Below are positions 24,567 to 34,225 of a stretch of 55,292 nt of DNA, one piece after another. Position 1 is the first letter of the stretch, and each line of letters opens with the position of its first letter. Below the pieces are notes generated by a model. The model was given only the letters and a program-made list of their open reading frames with translations. It was not told the origin of the DNA and searched no databases. A program made the translations under genes and the position numbers. Source of the DNA: Oscillospiraceae bacterium (GTDB lineage Bacteria; Bacillota; Clostridia; Oscillospirales; Acutalibacteraceae); NCBI GenBank assembly GCA_009779495.1, contig WRED01000010.1, positions 1-55,292 on the forward strand. The letters run 5' to 3'.

Positions 24567-25478
24567 TTAGTTTCTTCCAAGCAATTCCACAAGAATTGCC
24601 TTGTGCGCGTGGAGGCGATTCTCCGCCTCGTCAAAAATCTCCGCCGCGTGCTTCTCGAACGTCTCGGCGCTGATCTCCTCCTCGCGGTGCGCGGGCAAAC
24701 AATGCTGGACTATCGCGCCGGGATTCGCCAGCGCCATCAACTCCTCGTTTACCTGGTAGCCCTTGAACGCCGTCTGGCGTTTCTTTGTCTCCTCCTCCTG
24801 CCCCATAGACGTCCACACGTCCGTGACCAGCACGTCCGCGCCGGCAGCGCCCTCTTTCGGGTCGGAGCAGAGTTTGAAGCTGTCGCCGTATTGCTTCGCG
24901 AACTCCAGCACAGACGCGTCCGGGCGGTAATCCTCGGGACACACCACGGTCATGCTCATGCCTGTTTTCAACGCGCCGACAGTCAGGGAATTTGCCATGT
25001 TGTTCCCATCGCCGATATAGCACATGGTCAGCCCCTCGAGCTTGCCCTTGTACTCACGGATCGTCAGCAGGTCGGCGATAACCTGTGTCGGATGGGCAAA
25101 GTCCGTCAATCCATTGATGATGGGTATTGTGCCGTATTTTGCCAAATCTTCCACATATGACTGTTTGAACGTCCGTATCATCACACAATCGAAGTACCGC
25201 GACAGCACGCGGACAGTGTCCTGCACAGGCTCGCCGCGCCTGATCTGCATGTCGTTCGTGTTCAGAAACACGCCCTGCCCGCCGAGCTGGTAACAACCCA
25301 CCTCGAAAGACGTGCGCGTGCGCGTAGACGCCTTTTCAAAGATCAGCGCGACAGATTTGCCCTCGAGATAACGGTGCGGGATGTTGTTTTTTTGCTTGTA
25401 TTTAAGCTCCGCCGCCAGATCAATAAGCCCTGTGATCTCCTCGCCTGTCAGATCAAGCAGCTTCAAAAAATGCTTCAT
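24567..25478 (-). CDS. argF: Ornithine carbamoyltransferase
   Basis: This 303-residue cytoplasmic enzyme joins carbamoyl phosphate and ornithine to give citrulline. The carbamoyl phosphate loop STRTRTSFE (residues about 51-59), DFAHPTQVIADLLT, the ornithine-side DVWTSMGQEEE and the catalytic HCLPAHR are all present, which separates it from the aspartate enzyme encoded at 38624. It lies just upstream of carA, so carbamoyl phosphate synthesis and its first arginine-pathway use are together. It could work in the catabolic direction too, but no arginine deiminase or carbamate kinase gene is nearby. Confidence 0.95.
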   Translation of the reverse strand: MKHFLKLLDLTGEEITGLIDLAAELKYKQKNNIPHRYLEGKSVALIFEKASTRTRTSFEVGCYQLGGQGVFLNTNDMQIRRGEPVQDTVRVLSRYFDCVMIRTFKQSYVEDLAKYGTIPIINGLTDFAHPTQVIADLLTIREYKGKLEGLTMCYIGDGNNMANSLTVGALKTGMSMTVVCPEDYRPDASVLEFAKQYGDSFKLCSDPKEGAAGADVLVTDVWTSMGQEEETKKRQTAFKGYQVNEELMALANPGAIVQHCLPAHREEEISAETFEKHAAEIFDEAENRLHAHKAILVELLGRN

Positions 25479-25494
25479 GTACCATCTATTCCTT

Positions 25495-26286
25495 TCAAAA
25501 AGAAATTTCGTCTAACCAATAAAAAAGGTCGTTTACCGCCTGCTCCGCGACATCCCACAGTCCGTGGTCGCCGTCGGGATATTCTATGAGTTTTGCTGAA
25601 AGCCCCTTTCTGCGCATCAAATCATAACCCAGCCGTGCGTCGGAGCAACGGTACGCATTGTCTTTCAGTCCCTGCAAAAACAGCGTCGGGCAGGTCACCT
25701 TTCCGTCGTGCAGAGCGTGAACCGGAGCGTTACATATATCGTCTATGAAAAAATCCTTCTCAAAATCCACGCCGAAGAGATTTCTTCGCTCACCGGACAG
25801 CAGCGCGTCAAGGTTATCGCAAAAGCATTTCGCCGCGCCTCCTCCTCCCATGCCAACGTGAACCGTCACACACGCGCCTACGCAACACAAAAACCGCACA
25901 CGCGCGTCCTGCGCGGCAAGACGAAGCCCCACTGTGGAGCCGCAGCTGTAGCCGATAAGTCCCATGCGCGCCGCGTCCGCAAAATCCTGCGTCCTGATCC
26001 AGTCCAGCACGTCGGAAGCGTTTTGCACCCATCGGGCATACGTCATCTTACCATAGTCGCCGCCCGTTTTGCCCCCGGCGAAGCAGTCGAACGTCACGAA
26101 AGACATGCCCTGTCCGATCGCCCGGTCGCGCATTTTTTCGAACGCGCCGCCTATGTTGCCGTTGCACCCCATACCGCCGCCGTGACAGTAGAGAATTACG
26201 GGCATGCGCCCGGCGGGATTATCCGGGACATATGCCGTGCCGTAATTTTTATCTCCGGCGTCAAGACGAAAATCAATCGTTTGCAT
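25495..26286 (-). CDS. Alpha/beta hydrolase (dienelactone hydrolase-like)
   Basis: The 263-residue protein has an alpha/beta-hydrolase fold signature: the oxyanion HGGG (YCHGGGMG near residue 35), the nucleophile elbow GYSCGS with its Ser, the acid in GLKDNAY and the His in DGDHGLWD near the end. No signal peptide is seen. The start is the ATG after GCAGGAGGAGTTGCA; the longer frame lacks support. It sits between purL and argF without an obvious link to either pathway. Substrate is unknown. Confidence 0.8.
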   Translation of the reverse strand: MQTIDFRLDAGDKNYGTAYVPDNPAGRMPVILYCHGGGMGCNGNIGGAFEKMRDRAIGQGMSFVTFDCFAGGKTGGDYGKMTYARWVQNASDVLDWIRTQDFADAARMGLIGYSCGSTVGLRLAAQDARVRFLCCVGACVTVHVGMGGGGAAKCFCDNLDALLSGERRNLFGVDFEKDFFIDDICNAPVHALHDGKVTCPTLFLQGLKDNAYRCSDARLGYDLMRRKGLSAKLIEYPDGDHGLWDVAEQAVNDLFYWLDEISF

Positions 26287-26385
26287 TGCAACTCCTCCTG
26301 CATTTTTATAATTATACATTTCAAGAGCCAATTTGTCAAGGATTTTTGAATAAAAAACCAGATATTTTTAAATATTATGCAGTTC

Positions 26386-29300
26386 TTAACTAAAGTACGC
26401 CACAGCCGACTCCATCATCCCCATCTCGTACACGCCGTCCACATTTTTATACAGCCCCGGACCGACGCGCTCGGAGTGCCCCATCTTGCCGAACACCCGT
26501 CCGTCCGGCGAGGTTACGCCCTCCACGGCGAAAGCGGAGCCGTTTGGATTGAAGCGTATGTCCATGGTTGCCGCGCCGTCAAAATCCACGTACTGCGTGG
26601 CGATCTGGCCGTTTTCGGCAAGCTCGCGGATCAGCCGCTCCTCCGCGATGAAGCGCCCCTCACCGTGGGAAACCGGCACGGTGTAGACGTCGCCGGCTTG
26701 CGTGTTCATCAGCCACGGCGACTTGTTCGACGCGATGCGCGTCCGCACGAGCTTCGACTGATGCCGGCCGATGGTGTTGTACGTCAGCGTCGGGCAGCTC
26801 TCATCCGTGTCCATAATCCGGCCATACGGCACGAGTCCCAGCTTTATCAGCGCCTGAAAGCCGTTGCACACACCGCACATCAGGCCGCCGCGGCGCTCCA
26901 AAAGCTCCGTCACGCCGTCCTTGATTTTGCCGCTTCTGAAAAATGCCGTGATGAATTTGCCGGAGCCGTCCGGCTCGTCCCCGCCGGAAAATCCTCCCGG
27001 AATGAACACGATCTGCGCCTGCTCCAGTTTTTTACTGAACAACTCCGCCGACTCCGCGATATCAGCCGATGTCAAATTGCGTATGACGAAAATTTCCGCT
27101 TCAGCTCCCGCCTTGATGAGCGCTTTAGCCGTATCATATTCGCAGTTCGTGCCGGGAAATACAGGGATCAGCGCGCGCGGCTTCGCGTACTTAACCGCAG
27201 CCGACGGACGCATTTTCGCCTCGAAAGAGAACGTCTCTATATTTGCTTGTTGGGAATTTACGTTACACGGGAACACCGGCTCGAGCTTGCTCATATAAGC
27301 GTCGGCCAGCTTGCCCACCGAAATTCTGTGAGATTTATAGGTGATCTCGCGGGTGTCCGTCGTCTCGCCGATGATTGTGCCGACATCCTCCGCTTCATCC
27401 GCAAGCTCCAGAAGAAACGAACCGTAGCTGTAGCCGAAAATTTTCTCCATCGTCAACACGTCATTGAACGCGAAGTCCACCCTGTTGCCGAACGCCATCT
27501 TCATCACGGCCTCGGCTATGCCGCCGTAGGTTGGCGTGTACGCCGCCAGAACCTTGCCGTCCCGCGCGAGCTTGTTCAACGTTTCAAAGCACGCGAGCAG
27601 CGACTGAGTATCCGGCAGCCCGTTTTCATCGTACTCGGGCCGGATCAGCGCGACCCTGTGCCCCGCGCCCTTGAACTCCGGCGAAAGAATGCTGTCCGCG
27701 CTGTCTGTCGTCACGGCGAAAGACACAAGCGCGGGCGGAACGTCAAGCTCCTCGAACGTGCCGCTCATGGAATCCTTGCCGCCGATCGCCGCGATTCCAA
27801 GCTCCATCTGAGCCTTGAACGCGCCCAACAGGGCCGCCAAGGGCTTGCCCCAGCGTTTGCCGTCCTTTTTGGGCTTCTCGAAATATTCCTGGAACGTCAG
27901 GTACACGTCCTGAAACGCCGCGCCCGCCGCGATGAGCTTGGACACGGATTCCACCACCGCGAGATATGCCCCGTGATAGGGACTTTTCTCCGATATATAG
28001 GGGTTATAGCCCCACGCCATGAGGGAGCATGTGTCCGTATATTTTCCCTCCACGGAAATTTTATTCACCATTGCCTGTATGGGGGTGCGCTGGTGTTTAC
28101 CGCCGAAAGGCATCAGCACCGTGCCCGCGCCGATGGTCGAGTCAAAGCGTTCTGACAGGCCCTGCTTAGAGCAAACGTTGAGATCGGACGCCAGCGCCAT
28201 GTACGCTGACTCGAAGTCCCCTGTCACTTTTCTCTTAAACTCAGCCGGAGCGGCGGGCGTTATGCCGATGCGTTTTTCCGCGCCGTTTGAGTTGAGAAAC
28301 GTACGCGAGATGTTCACAATTTCCCTGCCGTTCCATGTCATGACAAGCCTTGGTTCAGTCTGCACGGACGCCACGACCGTAGCCTCCAGGTTCTCGGCGG
28401 CGGCAAGCTCCTTAAACCTTGGGGCGTCCCCGGGCGCGACGACGACCGCCATGCGCTCCTGCGATTCGCTGATCGCAAGCTCGGTTCCGTCAAGCCCGTC
28501 ATATTTTTTCGGCACGGCGTTCAGGTCGATGAGCAGACCGTCGGCCAGCTCGCCGATGGCTACGGACACGCCGCCCGCGCCGAAATCGTTGCACCGCTTG
28601 ATAAGCAGCGATGCCTCCCTGTTTCTGAACAGCCTTTGCAGCTTGCGTTCCTCCGGCGCGTTGCCCTTTTGAACCTCCGCGCCGCAGGTTCCAAGCGACT
28701 GCGCCGTGTGGGATTTTGACGACCCCGTCGCGCCGCCGCAGCCGTCGCGCCCCGTGCGCCCGCCCAGCAGGATCACGATGTCGCCGGGCGTTGGACGCTC
28801 ACGCCGCACATTCTCGGCCGGAGCCGCCGCTATCACCGCGCCGATCTCCATACGCTTGGCCGCGTAGTCGTCATGGTATATCTCATCGACCTGCCCCGTG
28901 GCAAGGCCGATCTGGTTGCCGTAGGAGCTGTAGCCCGCCGCCGCCGTCGTCACAAGCTTTCGCTGGGGCAGCTTGCCCGGCAGGGTTTCCGACACGGGCC
29001 TCAGCGGATCGGCCGCGCCCGTCACGCGCATGGCGGCGTACACGTAAGCGCGTCCTGAAAGCGGATCGCGGATCGCGCCGCCGATACATGTCGCCGCGCC
29101 GCCGAACGGCTCGATCTCCGTGGGATGGTTGTGAGTCTCATTTTTGAACAGCAGCAGCCATTTCTGCCGCTCGCCCTCCACGTCCACGTCGATCTTCACC
29201 GTGCAGGCGTTTATCTCCTCCGACTCGTCAAGGTTCGGCAAGCGCCCCTGCTCCCGCAGAAACCGCGCGGCAATCGTGGCTATGTCCATTAAGTTGACGG

Positions 29301-30081
29301 GCTTCGTGCGTCCCAGATACTGGCGCGCGGTTATATATTCATCATATGCGGACTTTAGCAGTTCGTCCTCAAAAGTCACGCTGTCAATCGTCGTCAAAAA
29401 CGTCGTGTGGCGGCAATGATCCGACCAGTACGTGTCGATCATCCGTATCTCCGTGACGGTGGGGTCCCGCCCCTCGCCGATAAAATATCGCTGACAAAAG
29501 CTGATGTCGTCAAGATCCATCGCAAGCCCGTATTCCTCCAAAAACGCCTCAAGACCCGCTTCATCCAGGGCGGTGAAGCCATCCAGCACGGCCACGGACT
29601 TTGGGATATCGTAATTGACATGCAGCGTCTCAAACGGCTCAAGCGACGCTTCCCTGCACTCCACGGGGTTGATGACGTACCGCTTGATCTCCGCGACTTC
29701 CGTCTGCGTCAGCTCGCCGTAAAGCAGATAGACCTTCGCCGTGCGCACCGCCGGACGCTCCTTTTGCGAGATGATCTGAATGCACTGCGCCGCCGAATCA
29801 GCGCGCTGGTCAAACTGGCCGGGCAGGTATTCCACGGCGAAAACGGCGCAGCCGGACATGTCGGGCAGCGCGTTGATACAGATATCAAGCTGCGGCTCGG
29901 ACAGCACGGCCGTTTTGCAGTATTCGAACAGCGGTCCGTCGATATTCTCCACGTCGTAGCGGTTCAAAAGACGGAGCGCGGTCAGGCTTTCGATGCGCAG
30001 GAGAGAGCGGATGTCTGTCAGCAGAGCTTTCGCCTCGTTTTCAAGGCCGGGCTTTTTTTCGACGTATGCGCGGTAGACCAT
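26386..30081 (-). CDS. purL: Phosphoribosylformylglycinamidine synthase, long single-chain form
   Basis: The 1231-residue enzyme converts FGAR, glutamine and ATP to FGAM in purine synthesis. It is the clostridial single-chain form, with no separate purS or purQ. The N-terminal PurS-like part is followed by the synthetase core (DTYWSDHCRHTTF, NETHNHPTEIEPFGGAATC) and a C-terminal glutaminase domain with an intact nucleophile (CGVCNGFQALIKLG) and catalytic His (VSHGEGRF). It therefore keeps its glutaminase, unlike carA in the same gene run. ATG 30081 follows GGAGGAATCA. Confidence 0.95.
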   Translation of the reverse strand: MVYRAYVEKKPGLENEAKALLTDIRSLLRIESLTALRLLNRYDVENIDGPLFEYCKTAVLSEPQLDICINALPDMSGCAVFAVEYLPGQFDQRADSAAQCIQIISQKERPAVRTAKVYLLYGELTQTEVAEIKRYVINPVECREASLEPFETLHVNYDIPKSVAVLDGFTALDEAGLEAFLEEYGLAMDLDDISFCQRYFIGEGRDPTVTEIRMIDTYWSDHCRHTTFLTTIDSVTFEDELLKSAYDEYITARQYLGRTKPVNLMDIATIAARFLREQGRLPNLDESEEINACTVKIDVDVEGERQKWLLLFKNETHNHPTEIEPFGGAATCIGGAIRDPLSGRAYVYAAMRVTGAADPLRPVSETLPGKLPQRKLVTTAAAGYSSYGNQIGLATGQVDEIYHDDYAAKRMEIGAVIAAAPAENVRRERPTPGDIVILLGGRTGRDGCGGATGSSKSHTAQSLGTCGAEVQKGNAPEERKLQRLFRNREASLLIKRCNDFGAGGVSVAIGELADGLLIDLNAVPKKYDGLDGTELAISESQERMAVVVAPGDAPRFKELAAAENLEATVVASVQTEPRLVMTWNGREIVNISRTFLNSNGAEKRIGITPAAPAEFKRKVTGDFESAYMALASDLNVCSKQGLSERFDSTIGAGTVLMPFGGKHQRTPIQAMVNKISVEGKYTDTCSLMAWGYNPYISEKSPYHGAYLAVVESVSKLIAAGAAFQDVYLTFQEYFEKPKKDGKRWGKPLAALLGAFKAQMELGIAAIGGKDSMSGTFEELDVPPALVSFAVTTDSADSILSPEFKGAGHRVALIRPEYDENGLPDTQSLLACFETLNKLARDGKVLAAYTPTYGGIAEAVMKMAFGNRVDFAFNDVLTMEKIFGYSYGSFLLELADEAEDVGTIIGETTDTREITYKSHRISVGKLADAYMSKLEPVFPCNVNSQQANIETFSFEAKMRPSAAVKYAKPRALIPVFPGTNCEYDTAKALIKAGAEAEIFVIRNLTSADIAESAELFSKKLEQAQIVFIPGGFSGGDEPDGSGKFITAFFRSGKIKDGVTELLERRGGLMCGVCNGFQALIKLGLVPYGRIMDTDESCPTLTYNTIGRHQSKLVRTRIASNKSPWLMNTQAGDVYTVPVSHGEGRFIAEERLIRELAENGQIATQYVDFDGAATMDIRFNPNGSAFAVEGVTSPDGRVFGKMGHSERVGPGLYKNVDGVYEMGMMESAVAYFS

Positions 30082-30112
30082 GTGTGATTCCTCCGTTTCA
30101 GTTACAGGTTCT

Positions 30113-30132
30113 TAAGTAACCACTGATTAAAT
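30113..30132. repeat. Solo end of the foldback family at the purD stop
   Basis: TAAGTAACCACTGATTAAAT matches the terminal repeat of the 19141-19300 element, including its flanking TAAG. The purD stop codon (TAA at 30129-30127) lies inside it. No second end is nearby, so this is a remnant or an excision scar. Confidence 0.6.
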
Positions 30133-31386
30133 TTCAAGCGCTTTCTTCCCGATATCTTTCCGGTAATACGCGTTCTCAAACGTAATTTTCTCCGCGTCCG
30201 CATACGCCAGTTCGACCGCTTCTTTGAGCGTCGGCGCAACCGCCGTCACGCCTAAAACGCGCCCGCCGGAGGTCAACAGCTCATCGCCCGACAGCTTCGC
30301 GCCCGACACGAACACCTCCGCGCTCACGTCCGCGGGAATCGCGATGGGGAATCCCGTTTCGTACTTCCGCGGATAGCCCTCGGACGCCATAATCACGCAG
30401 CAGGCCGCTTCATCCGAGAATCGCACGTCAGCCTTATCGAGCGTACCGTCCGACACCGCCAGCATAATATCCAGCAAATCGCTTTTAAGAAGCGGCAGCA
30501 CAACCTGCGTCTCCGGGTCGCCGAAGCGGCAGTTGTACTCAATGACCTTCGGCCCGTCCTTAGTGAGCATCAGCCCGAAGTAGAGACAGCCTTTGAACGT
30601 CCTGTTTTCAGCGTTCATCGCGTTTACCGTCGGCATAAATATGCGGTCCATGCACTCAGCCGCGATCTCCGGCGTGTAGTACGGGTTCGGCGCGACGGCG
30701 CCCATGCCGCCCGTGTTCAGCCCCTCGTCGTTATCCAGCGCGCGCTTGTGATCCATCGATGACACCATGGGAACCATCGCTTTACCGTCCGTAAACGCCA
30801 GCATGGAAACCTCCGGCCCCTCGAGGTGCTCCTCTATCACGACCCGGCTGCCTGATTCGCCGAACACCCTGTCCTCCATCATGGAGCGAACCGCATCACT
30901 CGCTTCCTCACGTGTGTTCGCAATAATAACGCCCTTGCCCAAGGCCAGGCCGTCCGCCTTGACGACCACAGGCACGGGCGACTTCTCTATATAAGCAAGC
31001 GCTTCCGCCGCGCTGTCGAAAGTCTCATACAGCGCGGTGGGGATGCCGTATTTTTTCATGAGGTTCTTTGAGAAAACCTTGCTGCCCTCAATGACGGCCG
31101 CGTCAGCGGTCGGCCCGAAGCAGGGTATGCCCACAGCGTTCAGAGCGTCAACCGCGCCCAAAACGAGCGGATCGTCAGGCGCGACGACGGCAAAATCAAC
31201 GCCGTTCGCCACGGCAAACTCCACGACTCCCGTGATATCTTTCGCGCCGATGTCCGCGCAGCGCGCGTCCGCCGCAATGCCGCCGTTGCCCGGAAGCGCG
31301 TATATCTCGCTCACGCGCGGATTCTCCTTTATTTTCCGTATAATGGCGTGCTCGCGTCCGCCGCCGCCGATGACTATGATTTTCAT
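30127..31386 (-). CDS. purD: Phosphoribosylamine-glycine ligase
   Basis: The 419-residue ATP-grasp enzyme joins glycine to phosphoribosylamine (GAR synthetase). Motifs are VIGGGGREHAI at the N-terminus, GPTADAAVIEGSKVFSKNLM, VKADGLALGKGV, the family signature FGDPETQ and EYNCRFGDPE. Length is normal. ATG 31386 follows AAAAGGAGACG. The last two codons and stop fall in a repeat end. A 309-base gap with a foldback element separates it from purH. Confidence 0.96.
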   Translation of the reverse strand: MKIIVIGGGGREHAIIRKIKENPRVSEIYALPGNGGIAADARCADIGAKDITGVVEFAVANGVDFAVVAPDDPLVLGAVDALNAVGIPCFGPTADAAVIEGSKVFSKNLMKKYGIPTALYETFDSAAEALAYIEKSPVPVVVKADGLALGKGVIIANTREEASDAVRSMMEDRVFGESGSRVVIEEHLEGPEVSMLAFTDGKAMVPMVSSMDHKRALDNDEGLNTGGMGAVAPNPYYTPEIAAECMDRIFMPTVNAMNAENRTFKGCLYFGLMLTKDGPKVIEYNCRFGDPETQVVLPLLKSDLLDIMLAVSDGTLDKADVRFSDEAACCVIMASEGYPRKYETGFPIAIPADVSAEVFVSGAKLSGDELLTSGGRVLGVTAVAPTLKEAVELAYADAEKITFENAYYRKDIGKKALEI

Positions 31387-31408
31387 GTAACGTCTCCTTT
31401 TTTCTTGT

Positions 31409-31699
31409 ATTCTTAATGCGAATCACGTGTTGAATAATGGGTAAACATGATAGATATGGGGTACAGTTCACGTCATTGCGAGCGCGAAGAAACTCTGAAT
31501 AATAGCAATGTTTATGCGCGAAGCAATCCAGCTGGCAAATGGTTAAAAAACAGAAGTGATGAGACAACGTAAAATAAAGTTGCATAACTAGATTGCTTCG
31601 CGCCCAAACCCTGTTATAAAAGAACGTTTCTCTGCGCTCGCAATGACGCTCAACTTCTACCTGTTATCTATTATTTCAACTGGTAATTCGCATTCTTAA
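31409..31699. repeat. Large foldback repeat between purH and purD
   Basis: AATGCGAATCAC (31415-31426) and the complement AATGCGAATTAC (31683-31694) bound a region of about 290 bases. The inner arms CGTCATTGCGAGCGCGAAG (left) and its complement (GCGCTCGCAATGACG, right) are the core of a widely seen bacterial palindromic repeat (CGTCATTGCGAGCG...GAAGCAATC). Copies of AGCAATC/GATTGCTTCGCG also lie in the middle. The purH stop codon is inside the right arm. No ORF of substance is present. Confidence 0.75.
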
Positions 31700-32880
31700 T
31701 GATGAAATAACCTGACTCCCGTAAACGCCATGGCGATCCCGAACCGGTCGCACGCTTGTATAACCTCGCCGTCGCGCAGGGAACCGCCCGGCTGCGCGAT
31801 ATACGAAACGCCGCTCCTGCGCGCGCGCTCAATGTTGTCGCCGAAAGGGAAGAACGCGTCGCTGCCCAGTGACACGCCCGTGACGGCGCTCAGATATGCC
31901 TCCCGCTCTTCGCGCGTGAACGGCTCGGGACGCCGCTCAAAATACCGCCGCCACACATCGTCTCCCAGGACGCCGCCGTCGTTTTCGGAGATATACGCGT
32001 CGATCACGTTGTCGCGGTCCATCCGCGCGAGCTTGTCCGCGAACCTGAGCGACAACACCTTTTCGTGCTGCCGCAGATGCCACAGATCGGCCTTGTTTCC
32101 CGCCAGCCGCGTGCAGTGTATCCGCGACTGCTGTCCCGCGCCGACGCCGATGGCCTGTCCCTGCGCGGCGAAGCAGACGGAGTTCGACTGCGTATATTTC
32201 AGCGTGATCAGCGACACGATCAGGTCGCGCTTCGCGTCCTCAGGAATGTCTTTGTTCGCCGTTACGACATTTTGCAAAAGTGATTTGTCTATCAAAGCAT
32301 TGTTGCGTCCCTGCTCGAAAGTCATGCCGAAAACCTGCTTCGTTTCGATCTCCTCCGGGACGTATGACGGGTCTATCTTTATGATATTGTACGTACCCTT
32401 GCGCTTTGACTTGAGTATCTCCAGCGCGTCCGTGTCGTAGCCCGGCGCGATGATCCCGTCTGACACCTCGCGTTTGATCAGCTCCGCCGTAACCCTGTCG
32501 CACACGCCGCTCAGGGCGATCCAGTCGCCGTAGGAGGACAGCCTGTCCGTGCCCCTCGCCCGCGCGTAGGCACAGGCCAGGGCCGAAGAATCCAGCCCGT
32601 CTATGTCGTCCGCGAAGCAAGCACGTTTCAGGCCGTCCGAAAGCGGAAGCCCGAGCGCCGCCGCCGTCGGGCTGACGTGCTTGAACGACGCGGCCGCCGG
32701 GAGTCCCGCCGCCGCCGCAAGCTCCTTCACAAGCTGCCAGCCGTTCAGGGCGTCAAGGAAATTGATGTAGCCGGGACGTCCCGACAGTATTTCCATCGGC
32801 AGCTCGCCGCCCGTGCGCATATACATTTTCGCGGGCTTCTGATTCGGGTTGCAGCCGTATTTAAGTTCAAATTCTTTCAT
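31696..32880 (-). CDS. purH: AICAR transformylase, stand-alone (PurH formyltransferase half)
   Basis: The 394-residue protein is the AICARFT part of PurH without the usual N-terminal IMP cyclohydrolase. It transfers a formyl group from 10-formyl-tetrahydrofolate to AICAR. Motifs are KYGCNPNQKPA, FKHVSPTAAALG with the catalytic Lys-His pair, KYTQSNSVCFA, GAGQQSRIHCTRLAG, SDAFFPFGDN and the closing FTGVRLFHH. The partner cyclization is done by the PurO-like gene just upstream. The start is the ATG at 32880, 9 bases after AAAGGA; a GTG six bases earlier is less likely. Its stop codon lies in the end of a foldback repeat. Confidence 0.94.
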   Translation of the reverse strand: MKEFELKYGCNPNQKPAKMYMRTGGELPMEILSGRPGYINFLDALNGWQLVKELAAAAGLPAAASFKHVSPTAAALGLPLSDGLKRACFADDIDGLDSSALACAYARARGTDRLSSYGDWIALSGVCDRVTAELIKREVSDGIIAPGYDTDALEILKSKRKGTYNIIKIDPSYVPEEIETKQVFGMTFEQGRNNALIDKSLLQNVVTANKDIPEDAKRDLIVSLITLKYTQSNSVCFAAQGQAIGVGAGQQSRIHCTRLAGNKADLWHLRQHEKVLSLRFADKLARMDRDNVIDAYISENDGGVLGDDVWRRYFERRPEPFTREEREAYLSAVTGVSLGSDAFFPFGDNIERARRSGVSYIAQPGGSLRDGEVIQACDRFGIAMAFTGVRLFHH

Positions 32881-32900
32881 GTCCACGCGTCCTTTGTTCT

Positions 32901-33620
32901 TTATGAATATTTATTCAACAATCTGCTGACCGTCTCGCCCGTCCGCAAATCAGTGAACCGGACATACAGCGAGATTTTGTTTTCCTCGTTAAGATTATTC
33001 CATATTTGCGCCGTCCACCCGTCAATGCCGTCCGGGACCGCCACGCGCCAAGGTTCCCCCGTGAAAGACGGGAGCGGATCGCCGTCGCCGCCATAGGTGT
33101 GGATAAAGCGGCCCGCGCCTTTTTGCGGCGCGTAGGAAAAAGTATGGCGGTCGCAGGCCGTCCCGCGTTCGTCCGCGCTTTTCAGGATGCTCATTTTATA
33201 GGTAAAGCCGCCGTCCGCAAACGTTAGCAGCCCGCTGATCCGCGGCGTGAAATTCGGCGCGTCCGGCTCAAACTCTCGCGTCCCCAGCGCCTGCTCAAAT
33301 GTGCCGCCCGCAAGTAAATGCTCGTATATCGTGTCGGTCTGGTCGCCGTTTGTGACGATCAGATAATTGCCCATCGTGCGGATCGGCGCGTAGATGATCA
33401 GCGATGGATCCTCAACCCTGGACGTATCGAACGGCCGCGTGGCAATCCCGCCGCCCTCCTCTTTGAACACACGGTTGCGGCTGTTTGCACTGCGGCCCGT
33501 GATGAAGTAGGCCACGGCGGCCTTTTCGCCGTCCGCGCTTTGGCCGATGACGATCCCCCGGCCGGGGTAGGCGTTATTCCGCAGAAGCTCACCGATGTCC
33601 TGTGTTTTATGGATGCTCAA
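32901..33620 (-). CDS. purO: IMP cyclohydrolase, PurO-like family
   Basis: The 239-residue protein belongs to the IMP_cyclohyd (PurO-like) family, first known from archaea and also found in clostridia, which closes the ring of FAICAR to give IMP. The segment LLRNNAYPGRGIVIGQSADG, the central YFITGRSANSRNRVF and the C-terminal GGDGDPLPSFTGEPW are typical. The start is TTG 33620, which overlaps the purN stop (TTGA) and follows AAAGGGATG; the longer frame to 33698 lies inside purN. Its place between purN and the stand-alone AICARFT confirms the role. Confidence 0.88.
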   Translation of the reverse strand: MSIHKTQDIGELLRNNAYPGRGIVIGQSADGEKAAVAYFITGRSANSRNRVFKEEGGGIATRPFDTSRVEDPSLIIYAPIRTMGNYLIVTNGDQTDTIYEHLLAGGTFEQALGTREFEPDAPNFTPRISGLLTFADGGFTYKMSILKSADERGTACDRHTFSYAPQKGAGRFIHTYGGDGDPLPSFTGEPWRVAVPDGIDGWTAQIWNNLNEENKISLYVRFTDLRTGETVSRLLNKYS

Positions 33621-34225
33621 TTTGACATCCCTTTCTGTACTTGATTTTTCACCATTTCCGCGCAAATCCGCTCCGCCGCCGCCGGCAAAATCGCCCACTC
33701 CGCTTCCTCCATGACCCTGCGCTGAAGCGTTTCGGGCGTGTCGCCGTCTATGACCTCGACGGCCTTCTGCATGATGATCTCGCCGCCGTCAGGTATCTCG
33801 TTTACGAAATGCACCGTCGCGCCTGTCAGCTTCACGCCGTACTCCAGCGCGGCCCTGTGCACCCGCAGGCCGTAGAAGCCCCGGCCGCAAAACGACGGTA
33901 TCAGCGACGGATGCACGTTGAGTATCCGTCTCGGGTATTTCGCCGTGAATTCCGTGCTGAGTATGCGCATGAACCCGGCAAGCACGATGATATCTATGCC
34001 GTTTCCGCGCAGAATTTCCAGCAGCTTGCTTTCAAAATCCGCGCCCTCGATAATTTCAGCCGGGATGCCGTCTTCTTTGGCTCTTGTCAGCGCGTAGGCG
34101 CCCGGGTTGTTCGAAACGACCAGCGCAAGCTTGCCGCTTTTCAGCGCGCCGCTCTTTTGCGCGTCGATCAGCGCCTGTAAATTCGTCCCGCCGCCGGAAA
34201 CTAAAACGGCGATCCTGACTAACAT
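33617..34225 (-). CDS. purN: Phosphoribosylglycinamide formyltransferase
   Basis: The 202-residue enzyme formylates GAR with 10-formyl-tetrahydrofolate. It has the N-terminal VLVSGGGTNLQALID loop, LAGFMRILS, the catalytic region ILNVHPSLIPSF with its His, and TGATVHFVNE with the conserved Asp in IPDGGEII. It overlaps purM by 7 bases and purO by 4 bases. Confidence 0.96.
   Translation of the reverse strand: MLVRIAVLVSGGGTNLQALIDAQKSGALKSGKLALVVSNNPGAYALTRAKEDGIPAEIIEGADFESKLLEILRGNGIDIIVLAGFMRILSTEFTAKYPRRILNVHPSLIPSFCGRGFYGLRVHRAALEYGVKLTGATVHFVNEIPDGGEIIMQKAVEVIDGDTPETLQRRVMEEAEWAILPAAAERICAEMVKNQVQKGMSN

Noticed and set aside
26377..28155. 592-codon plus-strand frame opposite purL
   Set aside because: It is an antisense shadow created by GC-rich codons of purL; the translation is rich in Arg and His and has no family features.
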